The translations under genes were made by a program, and so were the position numbers. DNA of 64,000 nucleotides. It comes from Betaproteobacteria bacterium. GTDB taxonomy: Bacteria; Pseudomonadota; Gammaproteobacteria; Burkholderiales; SG8-39. The DNA lies in contig JACPYS010000022.1 of assembly GCA_016195915.1 (NCBI GenBank), positions 62,001-126,000 of the forward strand. The letters are read 5' to 3'. A model generated the notes under the pieces. It ran no database searches and was not told the DNA's origin. It saw nothing but the letters and a program-made list of their open reading frames with translations. Of the stretch, positions 1 through 9,839 are shown piece by piece. Numbering within the stretch: the first letter of the stretch is position 1; every line of letters starts with the position of its first letter.

Positions 1-773
1 ATGCTCCGCGCAGCGAGTACGGTTTGTTGCTTCGCGGAAGGGATGTCGCCCTCGAAGGCGGGCCACCGTCGTTTGCTACGGCACTGAGCGACGGCGATAA
101 GCGCACTTTGGCCTTCGCGTTCTTCATCGCCAGCACACTGGAAGATCCCAAGCTGGCAACTCGAACGGTGGTCATCGATGACCCGATGTGCAGCCTTGAC
201 GTGAATCGCAGGCACCACACGCGGACAGTGCTGAAGAAGCTTCACTCGAAGGCGGCACAGCTCATCGTGCTCGCGCACGATGCCTACTTCCTTCGCGATC
301 TGCGCGACGCGCTACGGAAGGAAAACAAGGCCGCGCCGATCGCCATTTTCCAACTGGCCGCCGCACCTAATAATTACACGAACTTTGCGTCGCTCGACAT
401 CGACAAGGAATGCGAATCCGTTTATTTCCAGCATCACCGGCTCCTCAACGACTATGCGGCCGGCAATGGCGGCGACCTCAAGGCTGTGGCGAAAGCAATT
501 CGACCCATGCTGGAGGGATATTTTCTTCGCCGGTTTCCGGGCATCGTGCCCAAGGGGTTATTGTTCGGTGAGATCGTAACGCTCATCAGAGACGCCGTGA
601 CTCCAAATCCTCTCTGCCATGCGAAAAACTTGGTAGATGTGCTGAACGAAATCAATTCCTACGCGGGTAAATTTCACCACGATGCAGCGGATTCAGTGGT
701 GATCGTGGCAACCGAGTTGAAGACATTCGTAGAGAAATCACTAAGCGTCGTACACAAGGGCGCCCCGCTTTAG
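1..773 (+). CDS. AAA_13-type ATPase, C-terminal part (5' end outside window)
   Basis: The reading frame is open from the window edge (first full codon at base 3), so this is the 3' part of a longer gene and not a 249-aa protein starting at the first TTG. The visible part carries the ABC-like signature region LSDGDKRTLAFAFF, a Walker B-like VVIDDPMCSLDVNRR and a switch-His-like VLAHDAYF. These place it in the AAA_13 group of large ATPases with coiled coils between the two ATPase halves, which are common in phage-defence loci. Its stop TAG is followed at once by the GTG of pglX, so the two are probably co-transcribed and coupled. The last ~100 residues have no motif I recognise. It does not look like BrxC, which would be expected further upstream in a type 1 BREX locus. 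Confidence 0.75.
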   Translation, partial: APRSEYGLLLRGRDVALEGGPPSFATALSDGDKRTLAFAFFIASTLEDPKLATRTVVIDDPMCSLDVNRRHHTRTVLKKLHSKAAQLIVLAHDAYFLRDLRDALRKENKAAPIAIFQLAAAPNNYTNFASLDIDKECESVYFQHHRLLNDYAAGNGGDLKAVAKAIRPMLEGYFLRRFPGIVPKGLLFGEIVTLIRDAVTPNPLCHAKNLVDVLNEINSYAGKFHHDAADSVVIVATELKTFVEKSLSVVHKGAPL

Positions 774-3700
774 GTGCCCGAAGCGTTGACACTCATGCAG
801 ACTCTATCTCGCGAACTGCGCCGCAACCTGGAAAATACCGTCAGAGAGGCGCGCCGTATTGCCGAGGCCGGCGCGCGCAAGGTGATCGAAGAGCTGGGGG
901 TGAATCACCATGAGCCGTGGCCGGGCATGGCGCGCGAGCAACGCGATCTGCGCAATCGGTTGCGAGCTCATGGGAGGCAACTCGGCGACCGGCGCGACGA
1001 GCGTCGGGGCGTTCAGGCGATCGACCGCCTCACCACCGAATGCGCCTTTGAGCACTGGCACCGCATGTTGTTCGCGCGCTACCTCGCGGAAACGGAGCTT
1101 CTCATTGAGCCGGAATCCGGCGTTGCGATTTCACTTGCCGAGTGCCAGGAACTCGCCCGCGCCGGAGGACGGGATTGGCAGGAACTGGCAGCGGAATACG
1201 CTCAGCGCATGCTGCCGCAGATCTTCCGCAGCGGCGACCCGGTGCTCGAAGTGGCGCTTCCGCCCGAGACGCGCTCGGTGCTCGAAGACCTAATGAAGTC
1301 GCTGCCAAGTAAAGTGTATCTCGCGGATGACAGCTTGGGCTGGGTGTACCAGTACTGGCAGGCCGACCGCAAGGAAGCGGTTAACCGCTCGGAAAAGAAA
1401 ATCGGCGCTGAGGAACTGCCCGCAGTGACGCAGTTGTTCACTGAAGACTACATGGTGTTCTTCCTGCTTCACAACACGCTCGGCGCGTGGTGGGCGGGAA
1501 AGGTTCTGGCGGCGAACCCGGCCTTGGCGGCGACGGCCGGCAGCGAAGACGAGCTGCGCGCGGCTTGTGCTGTGGGCGGTGTCGATTGGACGTACCTTCG
1601 CTTCGTGCGCGAGGGAGATCAGCCTTGGCGTCCTGCCGCCGGCACATTCAGCGGTTGGCCGAAAGCGGCGAAGGACATCACGCTGCTCGATCCCTGCATG
1701 GGGAGTGGCCACTTTCTGGTGTTTGCGCTGCCGATGCTCACGGCGCTGCGCGCTAGGGAAGAAGGCATCTCGCTCGAGACTGCGACATTGGGAGTTTTGC
1801 GCGACAACCTCTTCGGTCTTGAGATCGATCCGCGCTGCACCCAGATCGCGGCCTTCAACCTGGCCCTTGCGGCATGGCGGCGCATTGGATACCGGGCGCT
1901 GCCGGCACCGCATCTTGCTTGCTCGGGTCTGCCGCTTGGCGTGAACAAGGCGGAGTGGTTGAAACTTGCAGCGCGGGCAGCCACTGAGCTTCCCGTACCG
2001 CCCAAGACGGATCTTCTAGGCACCGAAGACAACCTGTTCTCCGATGCCATGAAACGCGGCTTCGAGCGGCTCTACGATCTCTTCGCCCGCGCACCTTGGC
2101 TGGGCAGCCTGATCGACCCGCGCGCCGCCGGTGGCGACCTTGTTGAGTACGGATTTGGCGATCTTGAACCTATTCTCGTGCAGGTAATGGCTAAGGCCGA
2201 CAATGCGGAACTGGCCGAAATGGCCGTCGCCGCGCAGGGGCTGGCAAAGGCCTCAGAGATACTCGCCAAGCGGTTTACCTTGGTTGCGACGAACGTGCCA
2301 TATCTTGGGCGAGGCAAGCAAGATGAAGTGCTGAGGGACTATTGCGAGGGGCAGCACATTGAGTCCAAGGCGGACTTGGCAACATGTTTTGTGGAACGTT
2401 GTCTCGACTATTGCGAGGAAGGCGGTAGTACGCTTCTCGTAACGCCCCAGACCTGGTTGTTCCTTGGCGTGTTCAAGAAGTTGAGACGAAAGCTTCTTGA
2501 GCAGACTGAATGGAATATGGTCGCCCGGCTTGGCCCTGCGGCATTTCAGGACATGAATTGGTGGGCGGCGACGACGCTTCTAAGCGGACTCACCAGACGA
2601 GTACCAGTAGAGGCGACGGCGTATTTCAGCGTTGATGCTTCGGCGCCACGAGAAACCCGCTTAAAGCCCGGCCTGCTCGATTCGGGTAGCGTTCGGCTCG
2701 TACTACAGAAGAGTCAGCTTGAGAATCCGGACCACACCGTCAGCGATGAATCGATTGATCAATCAAAAATTCTAAAGGCGTTCGCGACTTCAAATCAAGG
2801 CATAGGCACCGCGGACACGAATCGGTATGTCTGTCGCTTTTGGGAACTTGCTTCGCCCACATCGGAGTGGAGCTTTTACCAAATGGCGCCCGAAAGAAAC
2901 GCACTCGTATCTGGTTGCCATAGCCTATTGCGCTGGGAGAGCGGGCTGGGTTCGCTGGCACAGTCGCCTCAAGCGCGCGTTTGCGGCCAGCCGGCATGGG
3001 GAAAAGTTGGGATTGCGGTATCGGTGACGGGCCATCTATACCGATCGCTCTATCTCGGAACGCACTTTGATTGCACCGCGGCAGCTATTACATCCAAAGA
3101 TGCAGCGGATAGCCTGGCTATTACCGCGTGCTTGCTTGACGAACAGTTTCCGCAGGCCGTTAGGTCTGTTGACCAGGCGCTCTCCGTTACTGAAAGTTCA
3201 TTTCTGAAGATCGAGTTCCAATCCGCCCGTTGGACAGATGCGGCAAGGAAGTTATTTCCAGGCGGCCATCTCAAGATTGAAAGCACCGACCCGACTCAAT
3301 GGATCTTAACGGGTCACCCGAAAGACTCCGTCGCGCCTCTGCATGTCGCCGCCGCGCGGCTCTTGGGCTTCCGCTGGCCGCGCCAAACCGGGTCGCTCTT
3401 TTCTCAGTGTCCAGCGCTGATGGAGGACGGGCTGGAGAGGCACGCCGACCACGACGGCATCGTAACGGTCAGCCCAGTAAAGGGCGAACAGTCGGCCTCC
3501 GGCCGGTTAACCGCACTGCTTGCGGATGCCTACGGCGCTGAATGGTCAGCCGCGAGACTGAACAGCATGCTGGTGGAGGGCGGCTATGCCGGCGAGACCC
3601 TCGACGACTGGCTGCGGGACGGCTTTTTCGAACAGCACTGCGCAGTCTTCCATCAGCGGCCTTTCGTCTGGCATATCTGGGACGGCAGGCGTGACGGCTT

Positions 3701-4253
3701 CCATGCCCTGGTGAATTATCACCGACTGGCCGCGCCGAACGGAGAAGGCCGGCGCACGTTGGAAAAGCTGCTCTATACCTATCTGGGCGATTGGATCGAT
3801 CGGCAGCGCGCCGATCAGACGGCCGGTGTGGAAGGTGCTGACGCGCGCGTCGCCGCAGCGGACCAGTTGAAGACGGAGCTTACGAACATTCTCGCTGGCG
3901 AGCCGCCATACGACATCTTCGTGCGATGGAAGCAACTCAGTGACCAGCCGATCGGTTGGGAGCCGGACATCAACGATGGCGTGCGAATGAACATCCGGCC
4001 GTTCATGGCAGCCAAGCCGCTTGGCGCGCGTGCCAGGGGCGCATGCATTCTTCGTACAACGCCCAAGATCAAGTGGGAAAAAGATCGCGGCAAGGAGCCG
4101 CAGCGTCCCCGCGAAGACTTCCCCTGGTTTTGGGGCTGGGATGAGAGGACGGAGAATTTCGAAGGCACGAAGACCTTCGACGGCAACCGCTGGAACGATC
4201 TGCATTACACACGTGCCTTCAAAGAAGCCGCCCGCGCGAAGGGTAAGAAATGA
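774..4253 (+). CDS. pglX: BREX adenine-specific DNA methyltransferase PglX
   Basis: This 1159-aa protein is the size of PglX, the N6-adenine methyltransferase that marks host DNA in BREX systems. SAM-binding motif I is visible as LLDPCMGSGHFLVF near residues 305-317. The catalytic motif IV is near residue 507 and reads NVPY instead of the usual NPPY. The remaining two thirds would carry target recognition. The GTG start abuts the stop of the upstream ATPase gene. The end overlaps the metallopeptidase start by ATGA. Gene order (pglX, metallopeptidase, pglZ, brxL) supports BREX type 1 or a close variant, since brxL and pglX occur together in type 1. A stand-alone Eco57I-like methylase is the alternative by motif alone, but the neighbours make PglX much more likely. 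Confidence 0.85.
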   Translation: MPEALTLMQTLSRELRRNLENTVREARRIAEAGARKVIEELGVNHHEPWPGMAREQRDLRNRLRAHGRQLGDRRDERRGVQAIDRLTTECAFEHWHRMLFARYLAETELLIEPESGVAISLAECQELARAGGRDWQELAAEYAQRMLPQIFRSGDPVLEVALPPETRSVLEDLMKSLPSKVYLADDSLGWVYQYWQADRKEAVNRSEKKIGAEELPAVTQLFTEDYMVFFLLHNTLGAWWAGKVLAANPALAATAGSEDELRAACAVGGVDWTYLRFVREGDQPWRPAAGTFSGWPKAAKDITLLDPCMGSGHFLVFALPMLTALRAREEGISLETATLGVLRDNLFGLEIDPRCTQIAAFNLALAAWRRIGYRALPAPHLACSGLPLGVNKAEWLKLAARAATELPVPPKTDLLGTEDNLFSDAMKRGFERLYDLFARAPWLGSLIDPRAAGGDLVEYGFGDLEPILVQVMAKADNAELAEMAVAAQGLAKASEILAKRFTLVATNVPYLGRGKQDEVLRDYCEGQHIESKADLATCFVERCLDYCEEGGSTLLVTPQTWLFLGVFKKLRRKLLEQTEWNMVARLGPAAFQDMNWWAATTLLSGLTRRVPVEATAYFSVDASAPRETRLKPGLLDSGSVRLVLQKSQLENPDHTVSDESIDQSKILKAFATSNQGIGTADTNRYVCRFWELASPTSEWSFYQMAPERNALVSGCHSLLRWESGLGSLAQSPQARVCGQPAWGKVGIAVSVTGHLYRSLYLGTHFDCTAAAITSKDAADSLAITACLLDEQFPQAVRSVDQALSVTESSFLKIEFQSARWTDAARKLFPGGHLKIESTDPTQWILTGHPKDSVAPLHVAAARLLGFRWPRQTGSLFSQCPALMEDGLERHADHDGIVTVSPVKGEQSASGRLTALLADAYGAEWSAARLNSMLVEGGYAGETLDDWLRDGFFEQHCAVFHQRPFVWHIWDGRRDGFHALVNYHRLAAPNGEGRRTLEKLLYTYLGDWIDRQRADQTAGVEGADARVAAADQLKTELTNILAGEPPYDIFVRWKQLSDQPIGWEPDINDGVRMNIRPFMAAKPLGARARGACILRTTPKIKWEKDRGKEPQRPREDFPWFWGWDERTENFEGTKTFDGNRWNDLHYTRAFKEAARAKGKK

Positions 4254-5371
4254 CCGCACCAGACATTCAACTCGACCTGCTGCTCCCGCCCGCTCCCGAT
4301 CTTGGCAAACAGGTCCGGGAGATTGTGCTCGCCATCCTGTCCAAACCGGTTCAACCATCAGCGCGTGAGTTGCTAGCCGGCATCGAATCCGCGCTTGGCG
4401 TGAAGGCGAGATGGGATGCGCGCAAAGCAATTGAGGCGCTTCTGACGGAGCCAGGGATTTCGCGATCCATCAGGGCATACCTGGGCTCCGTGCTGGAATC
4501 TGGCGATCTGGACGATGCGCTGAGGGGTGAGGGCGCACCGGACACAGAGTTTGTTTCGAGCATCGACTCCTTGCTCCAACAGAGTCGCGATTATCGTGAT
4601 TCCGAGAAATTCCGCGAGATGATCCAGTTCATGGGGAAGTTCAGGGAGTACGCTCCATTCAACAACATGCTGGTGCGCCTCCAGAACCCGGCCTGCTCGT
4701 TCTTTGCCACGGAGACGATCTGGCGGAAGAAATTTCGCAGGACCCTGAAGGAAGACGCGCGGCCGATGCTCATTCTCCAGCCGATGCGACCGGTGATGCT
4801 TGTCTATGACCTGGACCAAACAGAGGGCGGACCCCTGCCTGAGGAGCTTGACAGGTTTGCGAGCTTCGAGGGGCACTGGAACGAATCATGGCTTTCGACG
4901 ACGGTGGAGAACGCAGCCCAGCGTGATCGAATCCGCGTGGATTTCAAGACGCTTTCCTCGACTCTAGCTGGATTTGCGACCTTCGCGCATGGCGATGCGC
5001 ACTCGAAAAGGCGCATCGCAATTCATGACCAGCTGGACGGTCCCAGTCGTTTCGGCGTTCTGTGCCACGAGCTGGCACACATCTATCTCGGGCATCTCGG
5101 TTCGGATTCAGACCATTGGTGGCTGAGTCGTTGCAATCTCGGCAGGAACGCGATCGAGGTCGAGGCGGAGGCTGTCGCCTTCCTGGTGACATTGCACTTG
5201 GGCTTGCAAGGCTCCAGCAGTGCCTATGTCTCGCGCCACATGCGGGACGGGAAAGTGCCAGAGGGAGTCTCGAGGGAGTTGATTGCCAAGGTGGCTGGCC
5301 GGATCGGGCAGATGGCCCGCGAAAAGATGCCGCGCCGGGTACGCCGAGTTACTGGGCGGAAGGCAGCATGA
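4250..5371 (+). CDS. ImmA/IrrE-like HExxH metallopeptidase embedded in the BREX operon
   Basis: This 373-aa protein has a zinc-metallopeptidase motif HELAH at residues 273-277 (LCHELAHIYLGH) and a downstream acidic segment EVEAEAVAFLV that supplies the usual third ligand, as in ImmA/IrrE and ArdC-type peptidases. The middle region (YAPFNNMLVRLQNP) resembles the N-terminal part of ArdC-like proteins. The ATG overlaps the pglX stop (ATGA), and its own stop overlaps the pglZ start in the same way, so it is translated as part of the BREX operon. ImmA/IrrE peptidases usually cleave repressors or antitoxins, so a role in switching BREX on or in a linked abortive response is an inference. It is not one of the six core type 1 BREX genes. 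Confidence 0.75.
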   Translation: MTAPDIQLDLLLPPAPDLGKQVREIVLAILSKPVQPSARELLAGIESALGVKARWDARKAIEALLTEPGISRSIRAYLGSVLESGDLDDALRGEGAPDTEFVSSIDSLLQQSRDYRDSEKFREMIQFMGKFREYAPFNNMLVRLQNPACSFFATETIWRKKFRRTLKEDARPMLILQPMRPVMLVYDLDQTEGGPLPEELDRFASFEGHWNESWLSTTVENAAQRDRIRVDFKTLSSTLAGFATFAHGDAHSKRRIAIHDQLDGPSRFGVLCHELAHIYLGHLGSDSDHWWLSRCNLGRNAIEVEAEAVAFLVTLHLGLQGSSSAYVSRHMRDGKVPEGVSRELIAKVAGRIGQMAREKMPRRVRRVTGRKAA

Positions 5372-7707
5372 CTACTCACGTCGGTTCGCAAACCCTTCTC
5401 GACACGCTGCAACTGTCCTTTTCAAATGCGCTACGTTCGCCAGAAGGAGTCGCAGAACCCGTCGCGTTGCTGTGGACGGACACGGATGGGCAATGGCGAC
5501 CATTGGTCCCCGCGCTTCGCAATCTACTGCCGCATATCTACGTTCTGGGTAACTACGACGCGGCGAATCATATTGGCCCCGCCATCTGGCTCAAGTGCAT
5601 CGTGGATCGGACTCTGCCGGAAGTGGTACCACCTGCGGGCACAGTGCCGATTCTTTACCTGCCTGGGGTCAGCCGGCAGGACCTTCGTGCCGGGGGCGAC
5701 TGCCCGGTGCCTGTGCAACCCTTGATCGAGTTGCAGTACCGTGGCGCGCTATGGCACCAGCGAAACGGCCGTGACTGGACGGTAGAAGCCTTCCTCTCGT
5801 CCGAGGATGGCGTCGGCCTCGACATCGCTCTGGACAATCGCACGGCCGAAGCCATGATGCGCGCGCTGCCCGTGTTGGCAACGGAGCCTCTCGCGCCGCT
5901 CAGAGGGCACCGCCTCGATGCGGACGACTTTGACCGCCTCTCCGTGGGCGATCCGGTCCGCGATCTTCTGGGCTGGATGTCCGAGCCGGAGCCGTTCCAG
6001 GGACGCTGCGATCCGGCGCGCTGGGAGACGTTCAGGAACATCTGCGTCCGAGACTTTGGATTTGATCCCGACAAGGACGGCCCCGCGCGCGCGGGCGACT
6101 TGATGCTGAATGGCAATGGGAAGTGGGAGGACGTCTGGCGCCGTTATCGTGACGCACCCCGGGGCTATCCCGGCATCGCCGAACTGCTTCGCAATGCCAA
6201 GCCGCGCGACCTGCTCGTGGACCAGGCTCGCCAGCCGCAAGTGAACGAAGAACAGGAGGCTCATCTCCGATATGCATTGGAGGCGGCACTCGTGTTGCCG
6301 CACGAGGAGATCTGCGACCGCATTCTCAAGCTGGAAGCGGAGAACCGCGACCGCCGATCCTGGGTCTGGGCGGACCTTGGTTACAGCACGATGGCGCATG
6401 CCCTCGAACCGCTGTCGCGGCTCGCTGCGCTGGCGCGCTCACCGCTCGGCGGCGTGTCCCTCATGGCGATGGCGGCAGACTACGCCACGGACGGCTGGCG
6501 CTGCGATCGAGCCGCACTCGATTCGATGAACCATGCCAAATCGCCCTCTGACAATGCCCTCATCGCGAAGGTGGTGCGGGCGCTCTACGCGCCGTGGCTG
6601 GACAAGTCGGCCCGAAAGTTCCAGGAACTTGCCTCCCAGAACGAGGCCGAGTATCGCCGGCTGGTCTCAGGGGTGAATGCGGAACCGGAGACGTGCGTCG
6701 TGTTCGCCGACGGCCTGCGTTTTGATGTGGCCGGCATGCTCCATGAGCGGTTGGAGCAAAGGGGGCTGAGAGTCAAGCTTGACCATCGCATTGCACCAGT
6801 CCCCACGGTAACCGCCACCGCCAAGCCGATCGCTTCGCCAGCGCACTCCGCGTGTGAAGGAAGGGCTTCGTCCGAGGATTTCAACCCGGTCCTCTCGATC
6901 AGCAGGCAATCGGTGAATGCCTCGCGCCTGCGTGACGAAATGGCGCGTCAGGGAGTTGAGATTCTGGAACCAGACGAAACGACGCTGGCGGCGAAAACCG
7001 ATAAGGGTGGCTGGACCGAGATTGGCCGTCTGGATGAGATGGGCCATTCATTGGGCGCCTCGCTCGTGCGACATATCGACGTCGAGGTCGAGGCCATTGC
7101 AGATCGCGTCTCGGCATTGCTTGGGACAGGGTGGGCGCGTGTTCGCGTGGTCACCGATCACGGTTGGTTGCTCGTACCAGGTGGAATGCCAAAGGTGGAG
7201 CTCCCCGCCTATCTCGTTGCGACGAAATGGGCGAGGTGTGCATCCGTGCGCGGTGAGTCAAGCCCGGCAGTGCCCACGTTCCCCTGGCATTGGAACCCGC
7301 AGGCGCGTATTGCATCGCCGCCGGGCATCGGCTCGTTCATGACCAACACCGAATACGCGCATGGCGGTGTCAGCCTCCAGGAGTGTGTTCTTCCTGAACT
7401 GTTGATTGAGCGGGGCGAAGTCTCACTGAAGGCGCAGATCACGGAGATCAGTTGGCGCGGGATGCGTTGCCGCGTTGTTGTCGACACGAATGCACCTGGA
7501 CTGCGCGTAGAACTTCGGCGCAACTGGAAGCAGGCCGACCCCGCGGCGCAGCGCATCGCCGCTGTCAAGGACCTCGGGAGCAACGGGCAGGCGAGTCTGG
7601 CGGTTGAGCGCGACGAGTATGAGGGAACGGCGGCGATGGCCGTGATCCTCGATGTCACGGGGCGAGTTCTTGACTACCGGGCCACCACGATTGGAGAAAA
7701 ACAATGA
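5368..7707 (+). CDS. pglZ: BREX phosphatase-like protein PglZ (type B-like)
   Basis: This 779-aa protein belongs to the PglZ family, alkaline-phosphatase-superfamily proteins required for BREX. The metal-site pattern is visible as VVFADGLRFDVAG (D448) followed by PVPTVTATAKP and then VTDHGWLLVPGG (D597, H598), with HGGVSLQE downstream. The start is the ATG at 5368, which overlaps the metallopeptidase stop (ATGA). The frame stays open further upstream, but that part is antisense or overlap shadow. The stop overlaps the brxL ATG. Length and layout look closer to the roughly 780-aa type B PglZ of BREX-1 annotations than to type A, judged by eye. Confidence 0.85.
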   Translation: MTTHVGSQTLLDTLQLSFSNALRSPEGVAEPVALLWTDTDGQWRPLVPALRNLLPHIYVLGNYDAANHIGPAIWLKCIVDRTLPEVVPPAGTVPILYLPGVSRQDLRAGGDCPVPVQPLIELQYRGALWHQRNGRDWTVEAFLSSEDGVGLDIALDNRTAEAMMRALPVLATEPLAPLRGHRLDADDFDRLSVGDPVRDLLGWMSEPEPFQGRCDPARWETFRNICVRDFGFDPDKDGPARAGDLMLNGNGKWEDVWRRYRDAPRGYPGIAELLRNAKPRDLLVDQARQPQVNEEQEAHLRYALEAALVLPHEEICDRILKLEAENRDRRSWVWADLGYSTMAHALEPLSRLAALARSPLGGVSLMAMAADYATDGWRCDRAALDSMNHAKSPSDNALIAKVVRALYAPWLDKSARKFQELASQNEAEYRRLVSGVNAEPETCVVFADGLRFDVAGMLHERLEQRGLRVKLDHRIAPVPTVTATAKPIASPAHSACEGRASSEDFNPVLSISRQSVNASRLRDEMARQGVEILEPDETTLAAKTDKGGWTEIGRLDEMGHSLGASLVRHIDVEVEAIADRVSALLGTGWARVRVVTDHGWLLVPGGMPKVELPAYLVATKWARCASVRGESSPAVPTFPWHWNPQARIASPPGIGSFMTNTEYAHGGVSLQECVLPELLIERGEVSLKAQITEISWRGMRCRVVVDTNAPGLRVELRRNWKQADPAAQRIAAVKDLGSNGQASLAVERDEYEGTAAMAVILDVTGRVLDYRATTIGEKQ

Positions 7708-9758
7708 GCATCGAATTGGACCAGCTGGACAAGCTCGCCGCATCAGTGTTCGACGGCTATCTTGTTCGCAAGGACCTCGTGCGCAAGTACTCGCGCCAGT
7801 TTCCGGTGCCAACGTACGTCGTCGAGTTCCTCCTGGGTCGCTACTGCGCGAGCGTCGACGAGAATGAAATCAATGAAGGTCTGCAGATCGTCGAGAAGCA
7901 GTTGAAGGATCGGACGGTACGCACCGGCGAGGAGGAACTGTTCAAGGCGCGTGCGAAGGAGACAGGATCCGTCAAGCTGATCGACATTATTCGCGCGCGA
8001 CTCGATGCGAAGAACGATTGCTACCTGGCCGAGCTTCCCAGCCTGGCGCTGCGGGATGTCCGGATCGACGATCAGATGGTCCGCGATAACGAGCGCATGT
8101 TGACCGGCGGCTTCTACGCGGAAGTCACGCTGAGCTACGATGGGGTTATCGCCCAGCAGTCGGGGGGGAGGCCGTTCAAGATTGACGGACTCCGGCCAAT
8201 CCAGATGTCGAAGTCGGACGCTGTGGATGTGCTCACCAAAGCACGCCAGACGTTCTCCGCTTCGGAATGGATCGATTTCCTTCTGCGCTCGATCGGGCTG
8301 GAACCGTCTGCGCTTACCGATCGGGCCAAGAAGGTCGTTCTGTTGAGGATGGTGCCCTTCGTCGAGCGCAACTACAACATGGTTGAACTCGGTCCGCGTG
8401 GTACCGGCAAGAGCCACCTGTTCCAGCAGATTTCGCCTTACTCGCACTTGATTTCCGGCGGCAAGGCGACGGTGGCGAAGATGTTCGTCAACAACGCGAC
8501 CGGGCAGAGGGGCCTGGTCTGTCAGTACGACGTGGTCTGCTTTGACGAGGTATCGGGGATCTCGTTCGATCAGAAGGACGGCGTCAACATCATGAAGGGC
8601 TACATGGCGGCCGGCCAGTTCAGTCGCGGCAAGGAGAACATTCGTGCTGACGGCAGCCTCGTAATGGTTGGCAATCTGGATGTAGATGTCGAACAGCAGC
8701 AAAGGGTCGGGCACCTGCTTAGCCCGCTGCCGCCGGAGATGCGCAGCGACACCGCCTTCATGGATCGTTTGCACTCGTATGTGCCGGGTTGGGAGTTCCC
8801 GAAACTAAACCCGACTGAGCATGTGACCGACCACTTCGGCCTTGTCAGCGATTTTCTCAGCGAGTGTTGGGACCGGCTGCGCCTTGGGAACAGGGTCTCC
8901 GTCATGCAAAGTCGCGTACACCTTGGTGGAGCGCTCAGTGGGCGAGACATCGAGGCGGTCAACAAGACGGTGAGCGGTCTCGCGAAGCTTCTGTTTCCAG
9001 ATCCTGCGATGCCGGTCTCCGACGAGGATCTCGAATGGATGGTGCGCTTGGCGCTTGAAGCCCGCCGGCGGGTCAAAGAGCAGCAGCGGCGGGTGTTCAA
9101 GAGCGAATTCCGCAACACGCACTTCAGCTACATCCTGGGTCCCGAGGGGGTCGAGCAGTTCGTTTCCACACCCGAGCAACATAGCGATGAAGCCATTGAG
9201 ACTGATCCGTTGCCGCCAGGGCAGGTCTGGGGAGCAAGCCCTGGATCGGCGGAGGCCGGCCCCGGCCTCTATCGGATCGAGGCGACTTGTGGCCCCGGTA
9301 GCGGCGTGAGAATCCTGAACCAGCCTACGCCGCCGGCGTTTCGTGAGAGTGTCAGGGTGGGTGAGCAGAACCTCTATACGCGATCGAAGGAACTCGTCGG
9401 CGACCGCAATCCGCGCGAGGAGGAGTTCTCAGTCCAGATGCGTGCGATGGACTCAGACAAGGCGGGTACCGGTGTTGGACTTCCGGTTCTCGTGGCCCTC
9501 TGCGGCACATTGCTCAGCCGCAATACACGCGGTGGAACGGTGGTCGTTGGCGCGCTGAACCTCGGTGGGTCTGTCGAAATGATACCCAACGCGGTGCGAA
9601 TCGTGGAGCTGGCTATCGACAAGCAAGCGCAGACGATCCTGATGCCGGTCGCAGTCCGGCGGCAGTTGAATGATCTGCCCGACGAGTTATGGACGAAGAT
9701 CAGTATCGAGTTCTACAAGGATTCTGCGGATGCGGTGTTCAAAGCACTGGTGGAATGA
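7704..9758 (+). CDS. brxL: BREX Lon-like AAA+ protein BrxL
   Basis: This 684-aa protein has the BrxL layout: an N-terminal DNA-binding-like region, an AAA+ core and a C-terminal Lon-like domain. Walker A is GPRGTGKS at residues 230-237 and Walker B is VVCFDEVSG with D281. The Lon-like domain spans about residues 575-684. Where Lon has the catalytic Ser (DGPSAG) this protein has DKAGTG, and where Lon has the catalytic Lys (GGLKEK) it has PNAVRI. The peptidase dyad therefore appears absent and the domain is probably structural. BrxL acts as a ring-shaped DNA-bound ATPase needed for phage restriction. The start overlaps the pglZ stop by ATGA. It is the last gene of the coupled operon. Confidence 0.9.
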   Translation: MSIELDQLDKLAASVFDGYLVRKDLVRKYSRQFPVPTYVVEFLLGRYCASVDENEINEGLQIVEKQLKDRTVRTGEEELFKARAKETGSVKLIDIIRARLDAKNDCYLAELPSLALRDVRIDDQMVRDNERMLTGGFYAEVTLSYDGVIAQQSGGRPFKIDGLRPIQMSKSDAVDVLTKARQTFSASEWIDFLLRSIGLEPSALTDRAKKVVLLRMVPFVERNYNMVELGPRGTGKSHLFQQISPYSHLISGGKATVAKMFVNNATGQRGLVCQYDVVCFDEVSGISFDQKDGVNIMKGYMAAGQFSRGKENIRADGSLVMVGNLDVDVEQQQRVGHLLSPLPPEMRSDTAFMDRLHSYVPGWEFPKLNPTEHVTDHFGLVSDFLSECWDRLRLGNRVSVMQSRVHLGGALSGRDIEAVNKTVSGLAKLLFPDPAMPVSDEDLEWMVRLALEARRRVKEQQRRVFKSEFRNTHFSYILGPEGVEQFVSTPEQHSDEAIETDPLPPGQVWGASPGSAEAGPGLYRIEATCGPGSGVRILNQPTPPAFRESVRVGEQNLYTRSKELVGDRNPREEEFSVQMRAMDSDKAGTGVGLPVLVALCGTLLSRNTRGGTVVVGALNLGGSVEMIPNAVRIVELAIDKQAQTILMPVAVRRQLNDLPDELWTKISIEFYKDSADAVFKALVE

Positions 9759-9839
9759 GGTTATTGAGAGCGTCAAAGGGAAGGTGACAATAATTGGTGG
9801 AATGGAACCTTGCAAAGAACTACTCACGAGGTTCTTTTC

